Shown: positions 43,671-52,817, counted from the stretch's first letter. The stretch is DNA of 64,000 bases from Vogesella aquatica (GCF_028548455.1 NZ_JAQQLF010000022.1:1-64000); one strand, 5' to 3'. Numbers and translations: made by a program. The notes: generated from the sequence alone by a model not told the origin.

Positions 43671-44471
43671 ATGCGTGTCAGCCTGCCGATGTACCCGCTG
43701 GACGACCGCGCCAGCCACACCTACTGGTGCTGGCTGCGCGACCGGCTAGTATCCGCTGGCCTGGGACAAGAACATGAGCTGCCACTGCAGTTGGCCGCAC
43801 CAGGCGACTACTTCTCCCATTGGCAGCAGCCCGACCTGCTGCTGAGCCAGACCTGCGGCTACCCGCTGGTTACCTTGCTGCAGGGGCAGGTACAGCTGGT
43901 AGGCGTGTTCCACTACCACGTTGCCGGCTGCGAACACGGCGACTATCACAGTGACATTGTCGTGCGCCACGACGACAGCCGGCAGACGCTGGCGCAATTT
44001 CGCGGCACACGCGTGGCCTGCAACGAGCCACACTCGCAGTCCGGCTACCACGCCCTGCGCACGACGATTGCGCCGCTTTCGGACGGCACGCCGTTCTTCA
44101 GCCAGCTGCGATTCAGCGGCAGCCACCACGCGTCGGCCCGGCAGGTAGCGGCAGGCGAAGCCGATATTGCAGCGCTGGACTGCGTCAGCGCTGCCCTGCT
44201 GCGCCAGCGCGACCCGGCCACGTTCAGCCGGCTGCGCCTGCTGCAGCGCACCGCCCCCACCCCGGGCCTGCCGCTGATTACCTCGCAGCGCACCGCCCCC
44301 GCTCAGTTGGCCGCCTTGCAGGGTTTACTAGCGGACAGCATGCAGGAGCCAACGTTGGCCGCCGCACTGGCCACCATGGGCATACTCGGCTTCAGCCGGC
44401 GCCAGCTGGCCGATTACCAGTGCATACGGCAGCAGGCTGAACGGCACGCCGGCATCGTGCTGGCCGCCTGA
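43671..44471 (+). CDS. PhnD-like solute-binding fold protein without signal peptide
   Basis: A 266-residue protein of the phosphate/phosphonate-binding (PhnD-like) superfamily: LPMYPLDDRASHTYWCWLRDRL, DLLLSQTCGYPLVTLL, VACNEPHSQSGYHALR and AAGEADIAALDCVSAALLRQRD. Unlike normal binding proteins it has no signal peptide or lipoprotein box, so it would stay in the cytoplasm. It begins one base after the permease gene and appears to be the last gene of the osmoprotectant transporter operon. Whether it replaces the broken binding protein or senses a ligand inside the cell is unknown. The sequence is short of strong matches in my memory, so the family call is moderate. Confidence 0.6.
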   Translation: MRVSLPMYPLDDRASHTYWCWLRDRLVSAGLGQEHELPLQLAAPGDYFSHWQQPDLLLSQTCGYPLVTLLQGQVQLVGVFHYHVAGCEHGDYHSDIVVRHDDSRQTLAQFRGTRVACNEPHSQSGYHALRTTIAPLSDGTPFFSQLRFSGSHHASARQVAAGEADIAALDCVSAALLRQRDPATFSRLRLLQRTAPTPGLPLITSQRTAPAQLAALQGLLADSMQEPTLAAALATMGILGFSRRQLADYQCIRQQAERHAGIVLAA

Positions 44472-44589
44472 CACAATCAACCGGCCACAGCTAGCAGCCG
44501 GGCAAGCCGCTGGCAATCAAGCAGCCGGGGTTTTAGCAAACGGATCACGCCACACGCCATCAGCCAGGGCGTCCGCCGCCCCTCCTGGT

Positions 44590-44630
44590 CATGACAAAGC
44601 CTGTTTGCAACGCAAACAGGCTTTGTCATG
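44590..44630. terminator. Long perfect hairpin between convergent genes
   Basis: A 19-bp perfect stem (44590-44608 with 44612-44630) and an AAC loop, between the PhnD-like gene and the FAD oxidoreductase gene. It lacks a clear T run but contains TTTG in both directions; most likely a bidirectional terminator. Confidence 0.6.
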
Positions 44631-44668
44631 ACGCTCTCCGCCCCTGCCCGTAACGGGGCATAGCGGGG

Positions 44669-46012
44669 TCAGATCACATCCGGGTCGATGAACAGACGTT
44701 GGCCGCGCACCAGGCGTGACAGCGCAAACGGCGCCGGGTCGACCGGTGGCGGGCTATCCAGCAGCAGGCTGGCGGCCAGCTCACCGGCACCAGGGCCGAT
44801 GCCGAAACCGTGGGCGCTGAAACCGGTGGCCACCACCAGGCCTGGCAAAGCGGCCACGCGGGAAATGACGGGGATCAGATCGGGCGTCACATCAATGCGC
44901 CCACCCCAGCTGTGGGCAATCGCCAGCCCCGCCGCCTGCGGCAACTGCCCTTGCAGGCGGGCCAGCGCCTTGGCTGCGACGCGGCGATCGGGCACCACGC
45001 GGTAGATGCGCTCGGCCTCGTAGCGCGACGCTTGCTGTGGCGGGCGCCGTTGGCCGTCGCGCCAGGCCTGCCAGAAACGCCGCGGGCTGATATCCAGCCG
45101 CAGGCCGCGCCAGTGACGGCGCAGCAAGGGCAAAAAGTCGCGCGCAAAGCGCAGCGTATCGGGCAACAAGAGCACCCGCTCGTCTTCGCGCAGGGTTAGC
45201 GTGTGGCCGCCGTCCTCGCGGCGGCGCAAGCAGAAATCGGCGGCGCAGAAGGTGCCGGGCACCAAGGCCGGCCCCGGCGTGGTGGTGGCCACGGTGGCGT
45301 GTACCGGCAATTGCGGCAGCCGGATGCCCGCGTCGCGCAGCAGGCCCGTGGACCATACCCCCGCCGCCAGCAGCACCTTGCCGGCGCGCAACGGCCCGTG
45401 TTCGGTGTGCACGCCCAGCAGCTGGCCGTCTTGCTGCCACAAGGCGCGTACCGCAGTGTCTTGTAATACGACGGCGCCGGCAGCCCGCGCCGCGCTGGCG
45501 AGGCGCGGTACGGCAATGGCGGGCTCGGCCCGTGCATCATCCGGCGTGGCAATGCCCCCCAGCCACGGTGCGTCGCGGCTTGGTAGAAACGCCGCCGCCG
45601 CCGCGGCGTCCAGCTCGTCCACGCGGATGCCGGCGGCGCGGCCACGTACCGCCCAGCGCTGCCAGCGCGCCAGTTCCGCCGCGTCACGGGTCAGGCTGAC
45701 CAGGCCGCTACGGCGAAAGCCCAGCGCCAACCCCAGCTCGTCCTGCCACTGCTGCCACAGCGCCAGGCTGCGTACGATCAGCGGCAGTTCGCGCCGGTCG
45801 CGGCCCTGCTGCCGTACCCAGCCCCAGTTGCGGCTGGATTGTTCCGCCGCCACCCGGCCTTTTTCCAGCAGCACCACGCGCACGCCCTGCCGCGCCAGCA
45901 CCAGCGCCGTACTCACCCCGATGATGCCGCCGCCGATAATGGCGACGTCGGTTTCGGCTGGCAATACGCCGGCATCGGGCAGGGTTTCCAGTGGCTGGTC
46001 CAGGCGGGTCAT
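44669..46012 (-). CDS. FAD-dependent amino-acid oxidase/dehydrogenase family protein
   Basis: A 447-residue DAO-type flavoprotein. The FAD-binding site is DVAIIGGGIIGVSTALVLARQGVRVVLLEKG near residues 21-51; later features are SSRNWGWVRQQGRD, LLAAGVWSTGLLRDAGI and the C-terminal VVATGFSAHGFGIGPGAGELAASLL. The SSRNWGWVRQQ motif is shared by PuuB/OoxB-like enzymes that oxidise amines or imino acids. The substrate is unknown. It lies five bases after the cystathionine lyase gene and is probably cotranscribed with it. Confidence 0.82.
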   Translation of the reverse strand: MTRLDQPLETLPDAGVLPAETDVAIIGGGIIGVSTALVLARQGVRVVLLEKGRVAAEQSSRNWGWVRQQGRDRRELPLIVRSLALWQQWQDELGLALGFRRSGLVSLTRDAAELARWQRWAVRGRAAGIRVDELDAAAAAAFLPSRDAPWLGGIATPDDARAEPAIAVPRLASAARAAGAVVLQDTAVRALWQQDGQLLGVHTEHGPLRAGKVLLAAGVWSTGLLRDAGIRLPQLPVHATVATTTPGPALVPGTFCAADFCLRRREDGGHTLTLREDERVLLLPDTLRFARDFLPLLRRHWRGLRLDISPRRFWQAWRDGQRRPPQQASRYEAERIYRVVPDRRVAAKALARLQGQLPQAAGLAIAHSWGGRIDVTPDLIPVISRVAALPGLVVATGFSAHGFGIGPGAGELAASLLLDSPPPVDPAPFALSRLVRGQRLFIDPDVI

Positions 46013-46017
46013 GCGTT

Positions 46018-47169
46018 TTACCCCTTCAGGGCGTGGTCAAGGTCGGCAATCAGTGCGGCTTCGGATTCGATACCCACCGACAGGCGGATAAGGTTATCAC
46101 CGATACCCAGCACGGCGCGGCGCTCGGCCGGTACCGATGCGTGGGTCATCGCCACCGGCACGCACACCAGGCTTTCCACGCCGCCCAGGCTTTCGGCCAG
46201 CGTAAACAGCTTGCTGCGCGCCAGCACGGCCTTCACCTCTGCCGCGCCACCCTGCAGGTAGAACGACACGATGCCGCCAAAGTGGTGCATCTGCTGTTTG
46301 GCCAGCGCGTGCTGCGGGTGGCTTTCCAGCCCCGGGTACAGCACGCGTTCCACACGCGGGTGCTGCTCCAGCCAGCGCGCAATGGCCAGTGCGTTACGGC
46401 TGTGCTGCTCCACGCGCAGTGCCAGCGTGCGGATACCGCGCAGCACCAGGAAGCTGGAGAACGGGTCCAGGATGGCGCCGGTGGCGTTGTGCAAGAAGGC
46501 CAGCTGCTCGGCCAGGTCGGCGCGCTGCGACGATACCGCTGCCACACCGGCTACCACGTCGGAGTGGCCATTCAGATACTTGGTGGCCGAGTGCAGCACG
46601 ATGTCGAAGCCGTAGTCCAGCGGGCGCTGGATGACCGGCGAGGCAAAGGTGTTGTCGGCAACGGCAATCAGCTGGTGACGGCGTGCAATCGCCGCCAGCT
46701 GTGCCAGGTCGGCCAGGCGGTTCAGCGGGTTGGACGGCGTTTCTACCCACAGCATGCGGGTGTTCGGCTGGATGGCAGCTTCCAGTGCCGCCGGGTCGTC
46801 GGACGGTACGTAGCTGATGCTCAGTTGCGCCGAGCGGCTGCGCACGCGGTCGAACAGGCGCACCGAGCCGCCGTACAGGTCGTCGATGGCGACGATATGG
46901 CTACCGGCCGGCAGCAGGTCCAGCACGGTGGCAATGGCAGCCAGGCCGGAGCTGAAGGCGTAGCCGCGGCTGCCGTTTTCCAGCTCGGCTACAGCGCGTT
47001 CCAGCGCTTCGCGGGTGGGGTTCTGGCTACGCGAGTATTCGTAGCCGGTATGTTCACCCGGCGCGTGCTGGCGGTAGGTGGAGGTGGCGTAGATCGGCGG
47101 GATAACGGCGCCGAAGGCGTCGTCGTGCAGGCCGGCAATCACCGACAGGGTGTGGAAATCAGTGCTCAT
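46018..47169 (-). CDS. Cystathionine gamma-lyase/synthase family PLP enzyme
   Basis: A 383-residue Cys/Met-metabolism PLP enzyme. PLP binding is seen in SSGLAAIATVLDLL and ADNTFASPVI; the Schiff-base lysine is K197 in HSATKYLNGHSD. The C-terminal SLGGVESLVCVPVAMTHASVPAERRAVLGIGDNLIRLSVGIE is typical. Lyase and synthase members cannot be told apart reliably by eye, but the cystathionine beta-synthase gene directly upstream makes gamma-lyase (cystathionine to cysteine, 2-oxobutyrate and ammonia) the better call, giving a reverse transsulfuration pair. AAGGAC precedes the ATG. Confidence 0.88.
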   Translation of the reverse strand: MSTDFHTLSVIAGLHDDAFGAVIPPIYATSTYRQHAPGEHTGYEYSRSQNPTREALERAVAELENGSRGYAFSSGLAAIATVLDLLPAGSHIVAIDDLYGGSVRLFDRVRSRSAQLSISYVPSDDPAALEAAIQPNTRMLWVETPSNPLNRLADLAQLAAIARRHQLIAVADNTFASPVIQRPLDYGFDIVLHSATKYLNGHSDVVAGVAAVSSQRADLAEQLAFLHNATGAILDPFSSFLVLRGIRTLALRVEQHSRNALAIARWLEQHPRVERVLYPGLESHPQHALAKQQMHHFGGIVSFYLQGGAAEVKAVLARSKLFTLAESLGGVESLVCVPVAMTHASVPAERRAVLGIGDNLIRLSVGIESEAALIADLDHALKG

Positions 47170-47223
47170 GATATGTCCTTGCGTATCGGGGCAGCCACCG
47201 CGCAGCAGCGGCTGTTAACGGGT

Positions 47224-48627
47224 TCAGGCTGCGCCAACGCGCTGGCGCCAGTAGGTCAGCAGGTCGCTCTGGGTAATCAGGCCCAGGTAGCGTGTGCCGT
47301 CGATGACGATGGCGATGTGGCCGTTATTGAACACCAGCAGCAGGTCTTGCAGCGAGGCATTGGGCGACAGCGTCTCCACATTGCTGCTCATCGCGGTAAA
47401 CACCGGCTGGTGGAAGTTTTCCGGCTCGCCGTGTACCGACATCAGCAGGTCCCACTCGTCGATCAGGCCGATGACGCGGCCAGCGTCGATCACCGGCAGC
47501 TGCGACACGTCGTGCAGGCGCATGCGCTGGTACACCACGGTCAGCGGCTCGTCCGGCTGGCACACCACGCTGTGGCCCTGGTCGTGACGGCGGGCGATGA
47601 GGTCGGTGATATTGCCCACCTGCGGCGGCTGGTGCAGGCCCTGGTCGAACAGCCAGAAGTCGTTGTACATCTTGGACAGGTACTTGTTGCCGCTGTCGCA
47701 GACAAAGGTCACCACCCGTTTGGGCGTGGTCTGCTCGCGGCAATACTGCAGCGCGGCGGCCAGCAGCGTGCCGGTAGACGAACCGCCAAGAATGCCTTCG
47801 TGGCGCAGCAGGTCGCGCGCGGTGTCGAAGCTCTCGCGGTCGCTGATGCGGTAGCTGCGGCCAACCTTGTCAAAGCGGGCCAGCGGCGGGATGAAGTCCT
47901 CGCCGATGCCTTCCACCAGCCAGCTGCCTACCGCGCCGTACTGGCCGTGCTCGATATGGTCTGCCAGGATCGAGCCTTGCGGGTCGGCCAGCACGAACTC
48001 GGTGTGTGGCGATACCTGGTCGAAGTAGCGGCTCAGGCCGGTCAGCGTGCCGCTGGAGCCGACGCCCACCACGATGGCATCCACCTGGCCGTCCAGCTGC
48101 TGCCAGATTTCCGGGCCGGTGGTGGTTTCATGCGCCAGCGGGTTGGCCGCGTTATTGAACTGGTCGATATAGAACGCCCCAGGGGTGGTGGCCGCCAGCT
48201 GCGCGGCGCGGTCCTGGTAGTAATCGGGGTCGCCCTTGCCCACGTCGGAACGGGTCAGCACCACCTGGGCGCCCAGCGCCTGCAGATGCAGCACTTTTTC
48301 GCGGCTCATCTTGTCGGGCACGACCAGGATCAGGCGGTAGCCTTTCTGCGACGCCACCAGCGCCAGGCCCAGGCCGGTATTGCCGGCAGTGGCTTCAATG
48401 ATGGTGCCGCCCGGCTGCAGGCGGCCGTCGCGTTCGGCTGCCTCGATCATGGACAACGCTACGCGGTCCTTGATGGAGCCGGCCGGGTTCTGGTTTTCCA
48501 GCTTCAGATACAACTCGCAGGGGCCGGTATCGAGATGGCGCACCCGCAGCAAGGGGGTGTTGCCGATCATGTCGAGCACGCCGGCAGCGGGTTTGCCCAG
48601 CGCGGGGCGCAGGGAAAGGTCAGTCAT
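47224..48627 (-). CDS. Cystathionine beta-synthase with C-terminal CBS pair
   Basis: A 467-residue enzyme. Residues 15-330 are a fold-II PLP synthase (MIGNTPLLRV, K53 in NPAGSIKDRV, ATAGNTGLGLALVA, VGSSGTLTGL, GGSSTG). Residues about 345-467 hold two CBS domains (TDLIARRHDQGHSVVCQPDEPLTVVYQRM and MSSNVETLSPNASLQDLLLVFNNGHIAIV), which in related enzymes bind S-adenosylmethionine or similar. It condenses homocysteine and serine to cystathionine. AAGGAAG lies before the ATG at 48627; the frame opens earlier but without a ribosome site. The gamma-lyase gene follows after 54 bases. Confidence 0.92.
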   Translation of the reverse strand: MTDLSLRPALGKPAAGVLDMIGNTPLLRVRHLDTGPCELYLKLENQNPAGSIKDRVALSMIEAAERDGRLQPGGTIIEATAGNTGLGLALVASQKGYRLILVVPDKMSREKVLHLQALGAQVVLTRSDVGKGDPDYYQDRAAQLAATTPGAFYIDQFNNAANPLAHETTTGPEIWQQLDGQVDAIVVGVGSSGTLTGLSRYFDQVSPHTEFVLADPQGSILADHIEHGQYGAVGSWLVEGIGEDFIPPLARFDKVGRSYRISDRESFDTARDLLRHEGILGGSSTGTLLAAALQYCREQTTPKRVVTFVCDSGNKYLSKMYNDFWLFDQGLHQPPQVGNITDLIARRHDQGHSVVCQPDEPLTVVYQRMRLHDVSQLPVIDAGRVIGLIDEWDLLMSVHGEPENFHQPVFTAMSSNVETLSPNASLQDLLLVFNNGHIAIVIDGTRYLGLITQSDLLTYWRQRVGAA

Positions 48628-48818
48628 GGTTTGCTTCCTTGAAAACATCTGGCATGGGGCCGTCAGCCCTCTTTTGGCGGGGCCGATCGGTACGGGTGAG
48701 AGGCAGGCCAACTGCCCTGCCTCATCACGGCGCGCAGTCTAACCAGCCATCCAAGAAATAAAAAACAATATAGATTGGATTTTTTATTACTTATTCATCT
48801 ATAGGGGCAAGCTGCCGG
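48628..48818. promoter_or_regulatory. Upstream region of the transsulfuration genes
   Basis: 191 bases between two minus-strand genes. The part 48740-48805 is AT-rich (many A and T runs) and probably contains the promoter for the cystathionine beta-synthase gene. I found no clear S-adenosylmethionine riboswitch. Confidence 0.3.
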
Positions 48819-49712
48819 CTAGGCCAGCGCCTGCGACAGCTGCGCAATGTGCGCCGGGCTGATACCGCAGCAACCGCCTACGATGCCGGCGCCCTCCGCT
48901 ACCCATTGTTGCGCCCAGCCCAGATAGCTGTCCGGCCCCAGGTCGGCGCGGATCTCGTCCAGTGTGGCATTGGCTTTGGCATCCTTCGGCGTTGGTGGAA
49001 AGGCATTGGCGTAGACCCCCAGCGCCAGCGCTGTGCCCTGCTGTTGCTGCACCGCCCGCGCCGCTTGCAGCGCGGCCGACATCACCTCGGGCTGGCTGCA
49101 ATTGAACAGCACCGCCGCCGCCCCCAGCCGGATGGCAGCGGCCACGGCGTCGGCCACGGTTTCGCCGCTGCGCAGCCGGGCCGCGTCCTGCACCGCGTCG
49201 TCCTGCAAGGTAAACGACAGCCACAGCGGTTTATCGCTGTCGCCCAGCGCGGCTTTTACCGCTTCCACCTCGGCAATCGAGCTCTGCGTTTCTGCCAGCC
49301 ACACATCCACATGCGGTGCCAGGCCGGCAATCAGTACGCGATGGATGGCCTGCGACTGCTCGGCGTCGAACAGGTCGGGCCGGTACGAGCCCAGCGCCGG
49401 CGGTAGCGAGCCGGCCACCGTCACCGGCTGCGCTGCACGGCTTGCACTGCGCCGCGCCAGCTGGCCCGCCAGTGCGGCCAACTGCTGGCCATCGCGGGCA
49501 AAGCGCTGCTCGCCGATGTGGAACGGCACCACGGCGTAGCTATTGGTCGTGATGACGCGGGCGCCGGCCTGCACGAAGGCGTCGTGCGCCTGTTCGACAA
49601 AATGCGGTGCCTCCCACAGCGCCAGCGCCGACCATTCCGGCTGCCGAAACGGGGCGCCAATGCGTTTCAGTTCGCGGCCCATGCCGCCATCCAGAATCAG
49701 TGTTTTGCTCAT
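48819..49712 (-). CDS. mmuM: Homocysteine S-methyltransferase (MmuM)
   Basis: A 297-residue zinc methyltransferase that makes methionine from homocysteine and S-methylmethionine or S-adenosylmethionine. The zinc cysteines are C in FNCSQPE and the pair in VGGCCGISPAH; the N-terminus LILDGGMGRELKRIG is the family start. AGGGATAA precedes the ATG. No S-methylmethionine permease (mmuP) is next to it. It lies upstream of the transsulfuration genes on the same strand but 191 bases away. Confidence 0.93.
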   Translation of the reverse strand: MSKTLILDGGMGRELKRIGAPFRQPEWSALALWEAPHFVEQAHDAFVQAGARVITTNSYAVVPFHIGEQRFARDGQQLAALAGQLARRSASRAAQPVTVAGSLPPALGSYRPDLFDAEQSQAIHRVLIAGLAPHVDVWLAETQSSIAEVEAVKAALGDSDKPLWLSFTLQDDAVQDAARLRSGETVADAVAAAIRLGAAAVLFNCSQPEVMSAALQAARAVQQQQGTALALGVYANAFPPTPKDAKANATLDEIRADLGPDSYLGWAQQWVAEGAGIVGGCCGISPAHIAQLSQALA

Positions 49713-49985
49713 GGTTATCCCTTTGATGGTAGGTGGCCGCCACGGTCTGTCGCCGTGGCAGCACGGACTTTATATAACCATTTGTCGCAGTCTTGCAATT
49801 GATTAATTTCTTTTTGATCTATAAGATATTTGACAGCACCTCGACGCCACAAGGCAGAAAAACCTTTCAAAGCATTGCCTTACGGAATAAATGAGCGATG
49901 TGCGGTGGCGGAGCCGGCACCACAAGGCAGGGGACAGCTGCCAGCCGCCCGCCACGTAACCCCTTACCATGCCAGGAGTAAAACC
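49713..49985. promoter_or_regulatory. Divergent control region of mmuM and the 2-oxoglutarate oxygenase gene
   Basis: 273 bases with an AT-rich core (about 49770-49870) between divergent genes. A GGCCACGG-type short hairpin lies near 49733-49760. No promoter was assigned with confidence. Confidence 0.3.
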
Positions 49986-50996
49986 ATGAGCCAGACCCGC
50001 CTCCCCCTGCTGGATCTTTCCCAGTTCCACGCCGGCGGCCAAGCGCGCCAGCAGTTCCTGCAACAGCTACGCCACGCCGCACGCGAAGTGGGCTTTTTCT
50101 ATCTGGCCGGCCACGGCATCAGCCCGCAGCTGGAGCAGGATGTGCTGTCGGTATCGCGCCAGTTCTTCGCCCTGCCGCAACAGCAGAAAGACCAGGTAGC
50201 GATGGTGAATTCGCCGCACTTTCGCGGTTACACCCGCGTCGGCGGCGAGCTGACGCTGGGCAAACCCGACTGGCGCGAGCAGTTCGACGTGATGCGCGAA
50301 GCCCCTACGGTAAAGCTGCACTACGGCGAACAGCCGTGGCTGCGCCTGCAAGGCCCCAACCAGTGGCCGGATGCCCTGCCCGCCATGCGCGACACCATCC
50401 TGGCCTGGCAAGACCAGCTGACCGACGTCAGCACCACCCTGCTGCACGCCTTTGCCATTGCGCTGGAACAGGAAGAGCACGTGTTCGACCACACCATCCG
50501 CAACGGCCCGTTCCAGCACCTGAAGCTGATCCGCTACCCCGGCCGCCAGCCGGGCGAAAGCGACCAGGGCGTAGGCGCCCACAAGGACGCCGGCTACCTG
50601 ACGCTGGTACTGCAGGGCGACGAGCCGGGGCTGGAAGTGCTGCTGGACGGCGAGTGGGTACTGGCCACCCCGATACCAGGCACCTTCGTGGTGAACATCG
50701 GCGAGCTGCTGGAGCTGGCGTCCAATGGTTACCTGAAAGCCACGCTGCACCGCGTGGTGAGCCCGGCGCCCGGCATTGCCCGCCTGTCCACCGCCTTCTT
50801 CATGGCCGCCCAGCTGGACGCCGACGTGCCGCTGCTAAAGCTGCCGCCGCACCTGGCAGCAGAAGCCAAAGGCCCGGCCAGCGACCCGGCCAACCCCTTG
50901 TTCTACCAGGTTGGCCGCAATGTGCTGAAAGGCCGCTTGCGCTCGCACGTAGACGTAGCCGACGCCCACTACGGCGATCTGGAGGCGGTACTGTAA
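49986..50996 (+). CDS. Isopenicillin N synthase-like 2-oxoglutarate/Fe(II) oxygenase
   Basis: A 336-residue oxygenase with the DIOX_N segment (LPLLDLSQF...AAREVGFFYLAGHGI) and the 2OG-FeII catalytic domain: iron ligands H and D in GAHKDAGYLTLVLQ, distal H in ATLHRVVSP, and the co-substrate arginine in IARLSTAFF. The subfamily is uncharacterised. AGGAG lies seven bases before the ATG at 49986. It precedes two amino-acid transporter sets, so it may act on a compound they bring in; that is inference. Confidence 0.87.
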   Translation: MSQTRLPLLDLSQFHAGGQARQQFLQQLRHAAREVGFFYLAGHGISPQLEQDVLSVSRQFFALPQQQKDQVAMVNSPHFRGYTRVGGELTLGKPDWREQFDVMREAPTVKLHYGEQPWLRLQGPNQWPDALPAMRDTILAWQDQLTDVSTTLLHAFAIALEQEEHVFDHTIRNGPFQHLKLIRYPGRQPGESDQGVGAHKDAGYLTLVLQGDEPGLEVLLDGEWVLATPIPGTFVVNIGELLELASNGYLKATLHRVVSPAPGIARLSTAFFMAAQLDADVPLLKLPPHLAAEAKGPASDPANPLFYQVGRNVLKGRLRSHVDVADAHYGDLEAVL

Positions 50997-51139
50997 ACCA
51001 GCGCACAGGCCCGCCCTGGCAACGGCCGCAAGCGGGCCAGCCGCATAACATAATTACAATAAGTTATAAATAATCAATTGTTATGTAATTTTTTATTATA
51101 TAAGATCGCCACATACCCAGAATGGCAAAAGGACAAGAC
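50997..51139 (+). promoter_or_regulatory. AT-rich promoter region with CATAACA/TGTTATG dyad
   Basis: CATAACA at 51044-51050 and TGTTATG at 51079-51085 form a 7-bp dyad within a very AT-rich stretch. A possible -10 TATAAG (51099-51104) follows TTGTTA (51078-51083) by 15 bases. The contrast with the flanking GC content suggests a regulated promoter for the next gene. Confidence 0.4.
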
Positions 51140-51964
51140 ATGACCCTGAAACAGCCCACCACCCTGCTGGCACTGAGCCTGGCGCTACTGGCCGGCGCCA
51201 GCCAGGCAGGCACCACCCTCGACCGCATCCAGAAAAACGGCGAACTGCGCGGCGTGTTGCTGGAAAGCTACCCGCCGTATTCCTTCCTCAACGCCCAGAA
51301 CCAGCTGGATGGCTTTGACGTGGACGTAGCCAAGGCCGTGGCCAAGAAACTGGGGGTCAAGCTCAAGCTCGATACCCCGTCGTGGGAAGTGATCGCCGCC
51401 GGTAACTGGGGCGCGCGCTGGGATATCTGCATCTGCTCGATGACGCCAAACAAGGAACGCGCCCAGGTGCTGGATTTCCCGGTGTTCTACTACAACTCGC
51501 CGGCTGTGCTGGTAGCCAACGCCGCCGACAACAAAACCCGCAGCCTGAAAGACCTGGAAGGCAAGAAGGTGGCGGTACAGCAAGGCTCCAGCTACGAAAG
51601 CTACCTGCAGAAAAAACTGGCCATCGATGCCCCGGGCGCGGTACAGCCCGGCTACCCGTTCCAGCGCATCGGCATTGCGCCGTACGACAGCGAAGAGCTG
51701 GCCTTCCAGGACCTGGCGCTGGGCGCCGGCAAGCGGGTGGACGCGGTAATTTCCAACCTGGTGACCGCGCGCGAGCGTATCCAGAAAACCGGCAAGTTCC
51801 GCATTGTGGGCAGCCCGCTGTACCAGGAGCCGAACTGGGTCGCCGTAGCCAGGGGCGACGCGGCGTGGAATGCCCGCGTGAAGCAGGTGTTTGCCCAGCT
51901 GAAGCAGGACGGCACCCTGGCGGCCATCAGCAAAAAATGGATAGGCAGCGACATTACCCGCTAA
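51140..51964 (+). CDS. Polar amino-acid ABC binding protein, family 3
   Basis: A 274-residue exported binding protein; signal peptide TLLALSLALLAGASQA. Family 3 features: LESYPPYSFLNAQNQLDGFDVDVAKAVAKKLGVKL, WDICICSMTPNKERAQVLDFPVFYY and KVAVQQGSSYESYL. It is most like lysine/arginine/cystine-type receptors; ligand unknown. AAGGA precedes the ATG at 51140. A strong terminator separates it from the permease gene at 52029, so the binding protein should be made in excess. No ATPase gene is nearby. Confidence 0.87.
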   Translation: MTLKQPTTLLALSLALLAGASQAGTTLDRIQKNGELRGVLLESYPPYSFLNAQNQLDGFDVDVAKAVAKKLGVKLKLDTPSWEVIAAGNWGARWDICICSMTPNKERAQVLDFPVFYYNSPAVLVANAADNKTRSLKDLEGKKVAVQQGSSYESYLQKKLAIDAPGAVQPGYPFQRIGIAPYDSEELAFQDLALGAGKRVDAVISNLVTARERIQKTGKFRIVGSPLYQEPNWVAVARGDAAWNARVKQVFAQLKQDGTLAAISKKWIGSDITR

Positions 51965-51977
51965 GCCCCCGCCACCA

Positions 51978-52014
51978 CGCCGGGCAGCCGCTTGCTGCCC
52001 GGCGGTTTTTTTTT
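51978..52014 (+). terminator. Strong terminator or attenuator after the binding-protein gene
   Basis: A perfect 11-bp GC stem (51978-51988 with 51994-52004) followed by a G and nine T. Incomplete termination here would still allow expression of the permease that starts 15 bases later. Confidence 0.9.
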
Positions 52015-52028
52015 GACAGATACCCGCC

Positions 52029-52817
52029 ATGCCTCTTAACAAGCACACCGTTTTCCGCCTGCAGGTCAGCCTGGTCATGGCCGGCCTGCTGAGCCTGTTT
52101 GTCTGGTTTGCCAATGTGTTCGCGCTGGATTACCGCTTTGTACTCGACAAACTGCCCTTCCTGCTAGGCCTGCGCCTGAACCCGGACGGCCTGCTGCAGG
52201 GCGTGCCGCTCACCGTGCTGCTGTGCCTGGTGTCCACCACGCTGGCCACGCTCATCGGCCTGGCCTCGGCACTGGGCCGCCTGTCAGCCAACCCGCTACT
52301 GTACGGCGTGGCCACCTTCTACAACTCGTTCTTCAAGGGCACGCCCTTGCTGGTGCAGATCCTGCTGATCTATCTGGGCTTGCCGCAGCTGGGCATTGTG
52401 CCGGACGCCATACCGTCCGGCATCGTGGCGCTGTCGCTGTGCTATGGCGCCTACCTCAGCGAGGTGTTCCGCGCCGCCATCCTGTCCATCCCGCACGGGC
52501 AATGGGAAGCTGGCCGCGCACTGGGCATGAGCAAAGCGGCCATCATGCGCTTCGTTATCCTGCCGCAAGCGCAGAAGGTGGCTGTGCCACCGGCGTTTTC
52601 GCTATTTATCTCCATGCTGAAAGATTCATCGCTGGTGTCGGTAATGGGGCTGTGGGAAATCATGTTTCTGTCGCAAAGCTACGGCCGCTCCGCCTACCGC
52701 TACATGGAAATGCTGCTGAGTGCCGCGCTGATCTACTGGCTGCTGTCCATCGTACTGGAGCTATGCCAGCACCGGCTGGAGCACAAGTTGGCCGCAGGCC
52801 AGCGCCCCGCACGCTGA
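52029..52817 (+). CDS. Polar amino-acid ABC permease
   Basis: A 262-residue HisM/HisQ-type permease. The segment GVPLTVLLCLVSTTLATLIGLASALGRLS and the EAA loop AGRALGMSKAAIMRFVILPQAQKVAVPP are family hallmarks; about five helices are predicted by eye. It is probably the channel for the binding protein encoded just upstream. There is only one permease gene and no ATPase gene in this set, so it likely uses an ATPase encoded elsewhere. Confidence 0.87.
   Translation: MPLNKHTVFRLQVSLVMAGLLSLFVWFANVFALDYRFVLDKLPFLLGLRLNPDGLLQGVPLTVLLCLVSTTLATLIGLASALGRLSANPLLYGVATFYNSFFKGTPLLVQILLIYLGLPQLGIVPDAIPSGIVALSLCYGAYLSEVFRAAILSIPHGQWEAGRALGMSKAAIMRFVILPQAQKVAVPPAFSLFISMLKDSSLVSVMGLWEIMFLSQSYGRSAYRYMEMLLSAALIYWLLSIVLELCQHRLEHKLAAGQRPAR

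Noticed and set aside
45991-48642. A plus-strand open frame of 883 codons
   Set aside because: It is antisense to the cystathionine lyase and synthase genes and has no recognisable domain or ribosome-binding site.
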